From: Botryococcus braunii
Taxonomy: Eukaryota; Chlorophyta; Trebouxiophyceae
Reading direction: 5' to 3'
NCBI GenBank assembly: GCA_002005505.1
Contig: MVGU01002049.1
Coordinates: 1-12,138, forward strand
Length of the DNA stretch: 12,138 bases
Both the position numbers and the translations under genes were made by a program. Under the pieces are notes generated by a model. That model saw nothing but the letters and a program-made list of their open reading frames with translations. It was not told where the DNA came from and made no database searches. Positions 1 through 7,060 of this stretch are shown in pieces (positions within the stretch are counted from its first letter, which is position 1; each line of letters opens with the position of its first letter).

Positions 1-574
1 CGCGGCTCTCCACGGTGGAAAAGATGGGACAGCCAGCGGCCAAACAAGGCGGGGTCCACACCTTCAAGCCCTGCATGTCGTGCTTCTCCTCCACCTGCTG
101 GCATCAGGTCGTCCCCCACTCGGTGGCGTAGTCCTTGGTTGTGCAGTGGGGGAAAGGCTGAGTAGGCTCGCTCCTGTGCTCCCCTCATGAGGGATTGGAC
201 GGCTTCTGGGGAGAGGCGGCCGATCTCGGGCGCCGCCTGCCAGCTCCGAGATGCTTCCTCTGCTGCTGATGCATCCAATTTCACCGAGCCTGCAGCAAGG
301 AGCCGAAGCCTGTTGGATGCAACTGTAGCACCCCTCCACAGAAAACTGCAAGATAGGACTTCAAGGTAGCATGCAAGATCAACATTTCAGGGCGTTATAA
401 ACACAAATGACCACAGTGACAGGGAATTTCCCGTAGGTTGTGACTAAAGGACCAGGTGAAGCCCCACTCCTGGGGGCCCCCGAAAGACCCCCCCCGGAAA
501 ACTGCCCTACCGCGCCTGCCCCATGTGTTGTGTCTAGCACCCCGTTCCCCGCAGGGCCCGCCTGCTGCGCCCAC

Positions 575-577
<3 letters not shown>
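1..577. other. Unassigned region, no recognisable gene
   Basis: Moderately GC-rich sequence with only short open stretches on both strands and none that I recognise. A reading on the plus strand (positions 3-131, with Cys, Phe and Trp residues, followed by a possible CAG|GTCG donor near 107-115) could be the 3' end of an exon entering from the left, but the support is too thin to call. There is a C-run at 489-497. Confidence 0.4.

Positions 578-654
<77 letters not shown>
578..654. repeat. (GT)n microsatellite
   Basis: About 38 uninterrupted GT dinucleotides. It directly abuts the polypurine tract that follows, which makes a compound microsatellite. Open frames reported through it (Cys-Val or Thr-His repeats) are artefacts of the dinucleotide and not genes. 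Confidence 0.97.
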
Positions 655-656
<2 letters not shown>

Positions 657-786
657 AGAGAGAGAGGGGGGCGAGAGGAGGAGGGAGGGAGGGAGGGAGG
701 GCGAGCAGAGAGAGGGAGAGAGAGTGAGGGGGGGCGAGAGAGAGAGGAAGAGAGAGAGGGAGGAGAGAGAGAGAGAGAGGGGGGGG

Positions 787-876
<90 letters not shown>

Positions 877-895
877 TAGAGAAGAGGGGGGGGGG
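657..895. repeat. (GA)n-rich polypurine tract
   Basis: About 240 bases that are almost entirely G and A on the plus strand, with only a few C or T interruptions. It starts with irregular GAGG/GGGA blocks, becomes nearly pure (GA)n at about 785-873, and ends in a G-run. Long mirror-symmetric purine tracts are known to be able to form triplex (H-DNA) structures. Whether this one does so is inference. Confidence 0.95.
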
Positions 896-2070
896 ATTGT
901 GTTGCCAGGCTCTTACTCACGACACTGCTACCACACCACCCACACTCATGTAGCCTCCATATAACTCGGTGGCAAGAGACCTGACCTGAAGGATGCTGCT
1001 CACTTCCCAGGCATCAGGATGCACAGTGGGGGTCTAGCAATACGCAACTGTCCCCATCAGGCCAGCAAATTACCCAAAAGAGGTCTGCCTTCTCCAGCGC
1101 AACCTGCAGCGAAACAGCCATACTGAAGCAAGGAACTCCCTAACGAGGAACCAGTCGTGCAACATAAACTAGCTTTCCTACCCAGACATAATGCCTCAGA
1201 ACACAGCATTGTTCCTCCCTCCCCATACTGCTGGACATCACAACCATTGCAGGCGCCTTACGACAGTGTAAGGTGGCCACCAAGTGTCTATCCAGATATT
1301 GTGTCTGGCTTTTGTGCCTGTGAATGGCATGATCCTTTTGCAGTCAGGCCATGGCTCAACATGGTTGATAGAGATACAGTGAAATACTGCCTAGGCAATT
1401 AAGCATCCTCACCTGCCCCTCCATGCACTTTGGTGGGGAAGAATACCTGGGGGTCGGAATCAAGGACATATCGCAATGCAAACAGCCGATGATTCCCCGT
1501 CAGTGTGCCCTATTAGGCTGGCAACTGTGCGGACCCTCTTTCTGCATGGAGCTCAAGAGCCATTGCAAAAGGGAGCCCATCGCGAACAGGATCCAAGAGA
1601 GGTACAAAATAACGACCTCCACAAGACTTCTCAATCCCAACTCAGCCAGAGACCCGCTTGACTGCCGTGCTTCTTGGTGTGGGCTCATTCCTGTGGAGAC
1701 CACCAACTATCAGAAATTAGATGCGAGCGGCCTTCCAAGTCTCTGCAATATGAGTAAAAATGCAGCCAAAAATTTTCCCCGTGATGCGTCAAAAAGCTCT
1801 AAACTGGCCCCAATGATTCGTGAAGCTCCTCTAACACTGATGCCATCCAAATTCCGTTCCACAGGAGGCTAGGATATGCTTTTGATTGAGCTAATTCTGG
1901 CTTGTTATCACAGTAGTACCTGGCAGACACTGGGAGAGCCCGATTCAGTATCCTGGAAAGGCCATGGCACGTGCAGGAAGTCGAGAACCCCACAGGGGGG
2001 GCCCCCCATCTCCCGACGCTTCCAGAGTTACCGTTCTATCTGAGAAAGCCCTGATATAAATAAGAAACAC
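896..2070. other. Unassigned region with two open stretches
   Basis: The plus strand is open at 1157-1402 (about 81 codons) and, in another frame, at 1423-1872 (about 149 codons). The second is among the longer frames in the window that are not made of simple repeat, and its composition is rich in Ser, Pro, Arg, Lys and Cys. I recognise no domain in either. They could be degraded mobile-element coding sequence, exons of an unknown gene, or chance. A G7C6 palindrome lies near 1996-2008. Confidence 0.3.
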
Positions 2071-2370
2071 GGGCTTCATGTGCAGGGTGGTTCAATTAAG
2101 CTGGCCTTTTTCTAACACCGAATCACCCCCGAACAGAAACTGCCGGAACTGGCCACAAGGCTGCCAAGCTTTCTTCCGGACATGCTTTGTGCTTTCCAAC
2201 AATCTACATCGCAGTACAACGTTGCTATAAAGTGCTTGATATATAAGTGAAACAAGACTCGTTCTTGCGTATGGTGAGATTTGCTTGGGCGACGGTTTTT
2301 GTGTAGAGGAGGATGTTCCCGGGATTATCCGTGGGACTCCCACTAAGGACTCCGCCTAGAATCTTCGAGT
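2071..2370. repeat. Dispersed repeat, copy 1, block A
   Basis: This block matches 11657-11962 in the same orientation over about 300 bp with many small indels. Long identical stretches include the segment containing CTGCCGGAACTGGCCACAAG (about 2141-2160), the TTCTTCCGGACATGCTTT segment (about 2172-2189) and TCTTGCGTAT (about 2262-2271). It is followed about 600 bp later by block B, which is also shared with the second copy. I see no transposase or reverse transcriptase reading frame, so the class is unknown and a non-autonomous element is possible. Confidence 0.85.
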
Positions 2371-2400
2371 CCCGGGCTTCGTCGCATCCCCGGAGTCCGA

Positions 2401-2458
2401 CCCCCCCCCCCCCCCCCAAAAAACTTGGGCGGCCCCTTGGGGCCCCCCCCCCCAAGTT
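2401..2458. repeat. C17 homopolymer and G/C-run inverted repeat
   Basis: An uninterrupted run of 17 C is followed by AACTTGGG, further G/C runs including C11, and CCCAAGTT. The AACTTGGG (2422-2429) and CCCAAGTT (2451-2458) arms are complementary. The run lies just where copy 1 of the dispersed repeat stops matching copy 2, so it marks a junction. Homopolymer length in assemblies is unreliable. Confidence 0.85.
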
Positions 2459-2508
2459 GGGCCCAAGAACGGTGTTGACATTTGTACAGACCGTTAATTT
2501 TACGGAGC

Positions 2509-2796
2509 TACGGATCGTAGCAAAATTCCTTAGGTAATTTCTGTCGTTACGGATTTGCTAAGGGTGCAGTACAGATATTTCGGTGAAGTACAAAGGTTTT
2601 TTGGTGTAAAGCGGGTTGATTTGTTACAGGAATTACTCCATTTTGCTCAAGATTTGGTAGATGCAAGAAATATTAAAATAAATTTCCAATGTTCGCACAT
2701 AGTCCCGAATGACAGACGGGGTTCTCCCTAACACTGTTGGGCTTTGGCCCAACAGTGTAGGGCCAAAGCCCATAATATAGGGAATTACGATCCGTA
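2509..2796. repeat. Foldback block inside dispersed repeat copy 1
   Basis: TACGGATCGTA (2509-2519) with nearby ATTCC (2525-2529) is the inverted complement of GGAATTACGATCCGTA (2781-2796). The inner stretch contains two overlapping hairpins (2726-2771). The block has no counterpart between blocks A and B of the second repeat copy, so it looks like an insertion, possibly MITE-like. I could not define a target-site duplication or exact element ends. Confidence 0.55.
2726..2771. repeat. Two overlapping, mutually exclusive hairpins
   Basis: Hairpin 1 pairs ACACTGTTGGGC (2731-2742) with GCCCAACAGTGT (2747-2758) over a four-base loop TTTG. It extends outward by CCCTA/AGGG pairing with one bulged A. 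Hairpin 2 pairs GGGCTTTGGCCC (2739-2750) with GGGCCAAAGCCC (2760-2771) over a nine-base loop. Both use 2739-2750, so only one can form at a time. Confidence 0.9.
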
Positions 2797-2979
2797 AGTT
2801 CGTAGTGAATCCGTAGCCATTGCACGGACTTTCGTAGACGAAGCAGGTGACCCACGCTTCTTTTTTAATACTGGGCGAGTTGGCCTGCAAGGGAGAGTAA
2901 CGTGGCCTGGGACTTCCGTTGCTCGCACAACCAGTTATGTTGAGGAGTGCTTCTGGTTAACCCACGAAGAAGGGTATCT

Positions 2980-3104
2980 CATCCCTAACGAAGAATGCTG
3001 GTAGTCTCCCGCAAGCATGAAGGCTCGGTAGGTTGTGCTCAGCCACCGGGCTCGGAGTTTGTAGGGACTTGCAAGGCCTTGCAATTGCCTACAGAATGAA
3101 GAAA
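2980..3104. repeat. Dispersed repeat, copy 1, block B
   Basis: Nearly identical to 12029-12138. The shared core runs from ATCCCTAACGAA through the CGGTAGGTTGTGCTCAGCCA segment to ACAGAATGAAGAAA. In this copy the GTAGG...CCTAC segment (3061-3092) contains a perfect 16-bp palindrome TTGCAAGGCCTTGCAA (3069-3084). The second copy has a shorter and different palindrome at the same place. Confidence 0.88.
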
Positions 3105-3613
3105 GATACACGTCGACCCTGGAAAAAGAGATGGGATCTCTTGGTTTAGACACTTCGAGAAGTCTTGGTGAGTCTTCTGGTGAAATTGGAAGAGCGATCT
3201 GATGGCAGTTCGCCGTGCAGTCAGGATACCTGCACTTCTCAATTTCAACTGCAATCGGGAATGTGTGGAAAATTTGCATGTCGCTTCATGTATTGAAACT
3301 CAGGGGTTGAGGGTTTCTGTTCGTACTGCGTCACTTTCGTAGCTGTTCGATTTACACCCTGTTCCGCCGCACACTGTTTTTAACGGTGGTTCATCGCAGG
3401 GAGATCGCCTACATGCACGTCTGATACTTCTATGTGCAGTGCTGAACTGTTCTTTAACGGTGACGCGCATCTTCACCTGAACTTGCGTGCTGGGTATAAC
3501 CATGTACTCCTTTGATCTTGACGCTTTTTCAATTTTATTTTTTATTTTTTAAAAATTTATTTATTTTTTAAAATTTTAAACGATATTCTTTAAAATGAAA
3601 TTCGTGCTTGCAG
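3105..3613. other. Upstream of kinase exons, probably intron
   Basis: There is no recognisable coding match here. The end of the stretch (about 3526-3600) is very AT-rich, with runs such as TTTTATTTTTTATTTTTTAA, followed by GCTTGCAG at 3606-3613, a good 3' splice site. This suggests the sequence is intron and that further upstream exons of the kinase exist or have been lost. A short open plus-strand stretch around 3198-3343 is a possible exon that I cannot assign. Confidence 0.4.
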
Positions 3614-3819
3614 TGGACAATCTGTGTACATTGCATCTCGAGGCTCCATTCGGCAGGACCAAGGACTACGGCATTTATGCAATGGCTTCCGACCGACGTG
3701 CCAGTTGTCTCTCAGGCTGATCTTGTTTATGCTCCTGACTGCTGCACATGGCGGAGCGGCGGTGTGCTATTCACAGTTGTCTCTTACAATTCCAGGACAT
3801 ATGCCTTGAAAGAAAAAAG
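3614..3819 (+). CDS. Kinase exon 1 of the visible part (N-lobe start)
   Basis: Acceptor CTTGCAG precedes 3614 and donor AAAAAG|GTAAGG follows 3819. The frame starts at 3614 in phase 0 and leaves two bases (AG) of a split codon. The C-terminal half of the exon reads like beta strands 1-3 of a kinase N-lobe: SGGVLFTVVSY in the place of the glycine-rich loop and TYALKEK with the ATP-binding lysine. The glycine loop is degenerate. The first 30 residues (WTICVHC...) are not recognised. Confidence 0.75.
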
Positions 3820-5678
3820 GTAAGGACCCGATTCAGCAAGTTGCATTTTTTTGGGACAAAATGGTTTCAAGTGAAATGCTGAATGAGCAAGTTTACAGAT
3901 TGAGCTGACGCTGTATTCATCTAGTTTTGTCATTGTCATCCGCATCGATTAAAGCAAGTAGATGGGCACAGAAGAATACGTTCTTTGAAACTGAGCACGA
4001 GTTGTACCGTGCCTTGCATAGCAGCAGCTCTACGGCACGGGCGGATGCAATTGGTGTGTTGGATGACGGGTTTGTCTTCCAACGAGAGATACAGATGACC
4101 ATACACTGTCGCAAACTCGATGGTGTTGCGAAATGTGAAGCAGTTGTTGTTGTCGAGGAGCCATGTTTGCGTGTCGTCGGGATGCTTATGAAGCATTACC
4201 AGAAGGGGGACTTACACGAACTGATCAGGTAATCACATTTGTATTTGTTATGAAAAACCCTTGTTGGGCACTCCAGTGTTAAGTGCTTAAGGAGTAGTTG
4301 AGTGTGAACAAAGGCGGTACATGTGGGACTGCTAAGAACCTGTGCAGCCTGCCTCGTATCTGTCCAGGTAAATGTGTCAGTGCGTATGGTTATTGAATGT
4401 GTGTCAAGTGCCCTTGCCAAGCCTGTATTGTACATCACTCACCGAAAGGATGCCTTTCCTCTTGCTTGCATGTTGAACCGATCGATCCCGCGTCCTTAGA
4501 TTTTCTTTGTTTGCTTATTTTTATTTTTATGTCCACATGGAACCCTTGTATCTCCTCCTCCTTGCAATTTCGCTCTTTCTGTTCTTGTTGTCTGCCGTTT
4601 GTAGGTGCACCAACTGTTTACTAGCAAGTTTGTAGAATAGGATGTCCATTGCGTTGGTCTGCTCTTTTTGGCGGGCTTATAACAGCAACTTGTACTCCTT
4701 TTGGGTTCTTGTTACTGTCGTTCTGTTGGGTTAAGGTATAGCTTTTATATTGTTGCAATTGGCTGTGGTTTGTGCATTGAACTTATTGTAGTATGTTTTA
4801 ACTAACTGTATTTTGTTTGGCCTCAGCAACGAGCCTTCAACGACATGCTGTCGTAAATTCGACCTGGCCCTGGAGGTGGCCTGCAATTTGGAGAGGCTGC
4901 ACCGCTTTGGAGTTATCCATGGGGATCTCAAGCCTCCAACATTCTGGTCGCAGACGATGGCAGCCTTCATTTTTGTGACTTTGAAACTGCAATTGTTCGG
5001 GATGATCCATCTAACACAGCTGATGGATGGAATGCCTTGGTTGTAGGATTTGTCCTGTCTTTCAGCACTTGCTTCATCTCGTCCCAAGCGTGTTTATTAG
5101 TCAGTTGTTGGTTCCGAGGTCAATTGAGTGCTGGGTGGAGCAGGGTACTGATCCCTATACACCGCCTGAGCTGTTCCTTCCAGGGCCATAGCACTCCTCA
5201 AAGTGACATTTTCGCATTTGGAGCACTTCTGTGCCTCCTGATCGAGCAGCAGCCGCATGTAAACTGTTGGGACATGGAGGAGCACGAGAAGCAATACTTG
5301 GTATGCACTTCTTTTAGTCTATTCTACACAGTGTCCTGTGAAAGAGTGATTCGTTACCAAAATTTACGCCATGCTTGGTCCCTAGGAACCCACTTGTACA
5401 CAATGCCTGTATCACATTGAGGGAGTGCTGATTGCTGGCTTTCCTGTTTGTTTTTTAAAAGCAACATATGGTTTGGCCTGGCCCTCCTCCATGAATATGC
5501 TACTTGTGCACAGGCGGGGAATATCTTCTATGGGGAGTCTTTTGGGGATGACTGGCCTACGGAGTGGCGTACACTTGTACTCAGCTGCATGGCCTTCGCT
5601 CCGAGTGACCGGCCGTGCTTAGGCGACATCATTAAGAAGTTAGAAGAACTACAACAGCAACACAGCCCAGCCACCTAG
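3614..5678 (+). CDS. Protein kinase catalytic domain gene, five exons, 5' incomplete
   Basis: Predicted protein kinase; it would transfer phosphate from ATP to a protein. Exons read 3614-3819, 3962(or 3959)-4228, 4827-5042, 5105-5300 and 5514-5678 (TAG stop). Family landmarks appear in order: VAIK-like lysine (YALKEK), alpha-C glutamate (REIQM), hinge (GMLMKHYQKGDLHELI), catalytic loop IHGDLKP then NILV, metal-binding CDFETA in place of DFG, PPE in place of APE (DPYTPPELF), subdomain IX DIFAFG, and the late arginine in PSDRP. The phases agree at introns 1, 2 and 4. The weakest junction is the ~62-nt intron 3. Two single-base frame changes interrupt it: one base short in CCTCC (4933-4937), between the P and N of the catalytic loop, and one extra G in GGG (5183-5185). 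HGD for HRD and DFE for DFG make it an unusual kinase. Serine/threonine versus tyrosine-like group is not assigned. The start codon and N-terminus are not visible. It may be a live gene with sequencing errors or a young pseudogene. Confidence 0.88.
3962..4228 (+). CDS. Kinase exon 2 (alpha-C to hinge)
   Basis: Encodes the alpha-C helix with its glutamate (FQREIQM), strands 4-5 (EEPCLRVVGMLM) and the hinge with the start of alpha-D (KGDLHELI). The 3' splice site is a tandem AAGTAG at 3956-3961. Both AGs keep the frame, giving KEK-R-WAQ or KEK-S-R-WAQ. The other nearby AGs (3923-3924, 3953-3954) lead to stops. The donor ATCAG|GTAATC ends at 4228, in phase 2. Confidence 0.82.
4229..4826 (+). other. 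Kinase intron 2
   Basis: About 598 bases between the donor GTAATC and the acceptor GGCCTCAG. The interior is T-rich, especially around 4501-4590 and 4650-4820. Open stretches inside it on either strand match nothing that I recognise. Confidence 0.8.
4827..5042 (+). CDS. Kinase exon 3 (catalytic loop and DFE), frameshifted
   Basis: Acceptor GGCCTCAG|C; the C completes the AG left from exon 2 as serine, so the phase agrees. It reads alpha-E (LALEVACNLERLHRFG), then VIHGDLKP in one frame and NILVADDGSLHFCDFETAIV in the frame one base away. The break is at CCTCCAAC (4933-4940). One added base there would give a normal HGDLKP-x-NIL loop. The exon end is uncertain: GTTGTA at 5040 or GTAGGA at 5043. 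Confidence 0.85.
5105..5300 (+). CDS. Kinase exon 4 (PPE and subdomain IX), frameshifted
   Basis: The start is inferred from ATTAGTCAG|TTG at 5104. It reads EQGTDPYTPPELFLPG in one frame, then GHSTPQSDIFAFGALLCLLI in the next, with the change in GGG at 5183-5185. The donor is TACTTG|GTATGC (5301), in phase 0. The first part keeps the activation segment at a normal length only if a ~62-nt intron precedes it. Alternatively TTCCTTCCAG (ending 5183) is a 3' splice site, but that would discard the PPE motif. Confidence 0.7.
5301..5513 (+). other. Kinase intron 4
   Basis: 213 bases from GTATGC to TGCACAG. Both flanking exons are in phase 0, which supports these boundaries. Confidence 0.78.
5514..5678 (+). 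CDS. Kinase exon 5 (C-lobe end and stop)
   Basis: The acceptor TGCACAG ends at 5513 and joins exon 4 in phase 0. It reads AGNIFYGESFGDDWPTEWRT, then CMAFAPSDRPCLGDIIKKLE, the typical final kinase helices with the invariant arginine of subdomain XI, and stops at TAG 5676-5678. An alternative AG at 5460-5461 would put the join out of phase. The protein ends about 20 residues after the DRP motif, with no extra C-terminal domain. Confidence 0.85.
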   Translation, partial: AGNIFYGESFGDDWPTEWRTLVLSCMAFAPSDRPCLGDIIKKLEELQQQHSPAT

Positions 5679-6113
5679 AACCTGAAGCGGTGGTCCTTAG
5701 GTACTAAACCATGAGTTGGTCCACCCTAGATGTCATTATTCATGCTCAATTGCGGAGCCATTGGTGGGACCCAGATGTTTGCAGTAGCCATTTCCTTAGG
5801 AGATGTGCTAGTTGACAGTCAGCTGGCCTGATTTGGTGACGGCTTTGCCGCAGTCTAGCGATATTTATGTCTTCTCACCTCCCACTTAGCTCCCACCTAC
5901 CATGTATGCTCCCAGATAGATGTGTACATGTCTGCATATTGCAGACATGCTATGTTTCTTGCTGGAGGGTCATTTCGCCACTGGCTTTCTTGGCACTTCT
6001 GAAGTAGGCATCTATGCCTGACATGTGGAATTTTTATGTCGTGTGTTATAGCCTGGCTTGGCTTTCAGGGCGTTGGCTCGCTTCATTTGAGGTGTCACTG
6101 GGAGAACGAAATT
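5679..6113. other. Kinase 3' flank
   Basis: Presumed 3' UTR and intergenic DNA. I see no clear AATAAA polyadenylation signal. A short perfect hairpin (CATGTCTGCA, loop TAT, TGCAGACATG) lies at 5927-5949. No coding sequence is recognised. Confidence 0.5.
5927..5949. repeat. 10-bp inverted repeat downstream of kinase
   Basis: CATGTCTGCA (5927-5936), spacer TAT, TGCAGACATG (5940-5949): a perfect 10-bp stem with a three-base loop, about 250 bases after the kinase stop codon. It could be an RNA stem in the 3' UTR. The function is unknown. Confidence 0.85.
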
Positions 6114-6299
6114 ATCCCACATTGATCCCACCAGCTGCTAAAAGTCCCACATCGATCCCAAAACGATCCCACGAGTGCGATAGATGTGGGATCGATGTGG
6201 GATTGAACTGTGAAAATTTGGGATCGATGTGGGATTGTGTGACCAAAGTGTACGATTCTGGGATAGGAATTTCCGATCCCACATCGATCCCACATCGAC
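6114..6299. repeat. 11-bp satellite array 1, mixed orientation
   Basis: Repeats of GTGGGATCGAT (or its complement ATCGATCCCAC). The orientation changes within the array: complement units at 6114-6175, direct units at 6183-6236, complement units at 6274-6297. TGGGATCGATGTGGGA occurs at 6187-6202 and 6219-6234 and can pair with the complement copies on either side, so the array can fold on itself. Confidence 0.92.
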
Positions 6300-6638
6300 T
6301 GATGTAAAGGGCTGAACCGCTGCATATGGGGAGGGACGCGCCGTGGCGCGTGGAGGGGGCAGACGCGGCTTCGTCGGGCGTGTGCCAGCGGGGTTTATCA
6401 TTTTGACGGGCTGGTGACGTATCGTTGCAGTGGCGCGTGTGTGTGGGGGGCTTCTTCGCGTAAGGAAAGGACGCGGCTGTTTACTGTGCGTGTGACAGGT
6501 CTACGTCCTTTTGCATGCCGTGTGCCTGTTAATGCAAAGACCGTGTGGCTGGCGTGTGGGTCTACCATCAGTAGGCATGCCGGTGCGTGCGTCATGCTTG
6601 GGCGCGTGACGAGGCTCGGCAGGAGCATTTATATATAT
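6300..6638. other. Unassigned segment between 11-bp arrays
   Basis: GC- and GTG-rich sequence with no recognised coding content. It contains a 7-bp inverted repeat ACGCGCC-GT-GGCGCGT (6336-6351). A plus-strand open stretch at 6414-6737 runs straight through the foldback and has no recognisable domain. The TA-rich end (6629-6640) leads into the foldback. Confidence 0.5.
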
Positions 6639-6724
6639 AATACAATTTGCAATGACATGCACATGTGTACACCCTCTGAAAAATATATTTTTCAGAGGGT
6701 GTGCATGTCATTGCAGATTGTATT
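6639..6724. repeat. 86-bp foldback (long hairpin)
   Basis: The left arm starts AATACAAT (6639) and the right arm ends ATTGTATT (6724). The arms are complementary along essentially their whole length, meeting at GAAAAATATATTTTTC (6679-6694). The differences are one mismatch near the base and eight extra bases (within GCACATGTGTACACC, about 6659-6673) in the left arm. The result is a stem of roughly 37-38 bp with almost no loop. It may be a small foldback transposable element or a source of hairpin RNA. Neither is shown. Confidence 0.92.
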
Positions 6725-6798
6725 TTCGGGTTCATGACGCAATTATGGGGGCGGTGTAAAGCTGTAATCAATGGCACATAGCACCTGGAGTGGTTTTT

Positions 6799-7060
6799 GG
6801 TGGGATCGATGTGGGATCGATCTGGGAATGATGTGGATAGACTTTGTGGGATCGATGTGGGACTTTATGGGATCGATCTGGGACAGAATGGATGGGATCG
6901 ATGTGGGATTGATGCGGGAATGATGAGGGATTGATATGGGAATGATCTGGGACATCCAACAATGATCCCAGGAAGCACGTGGATTTGTATGGCATCCATG
7001 TGGGACTGATATGGGAAGATCCCAAACAGTTCCCAGGCGCGTGTGGGATTGATGTGGGAT
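6799..7060. repeat. 11-bp satellite array 2, mostly direct orientation
   Basis: Roughly twenty degenerate units of GTGGGATYGAT, for example GTGGGATCGAT, CTGGGAATGAT, GTGGGATTGAT, GCGGGAATGAT and GAGGGATTGAT, with a few unrelated insertions and some reversed fragments (GATCCCA at 6964-6970). Because 33 bp equals three units and eleven codons, frames on either strand stay open and read as Ile-Pro-His-Arg-Ser-like repeats. These are not genes. Confidence 0.93.

Noticed and set aside
534..953. Long open frames on both strands (Cys-Val, Ser-Leu, Glu-Arg repeats)
   Set aside because: They are direct translations of the (GT)n and (GA)n tracts, which lack stops in several frames.
6114..7060. CRISPR array
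   Set aside because: The 11-bp units are degenerate, have no unique spacers of constant length, and occur in eukaryotic DNA.
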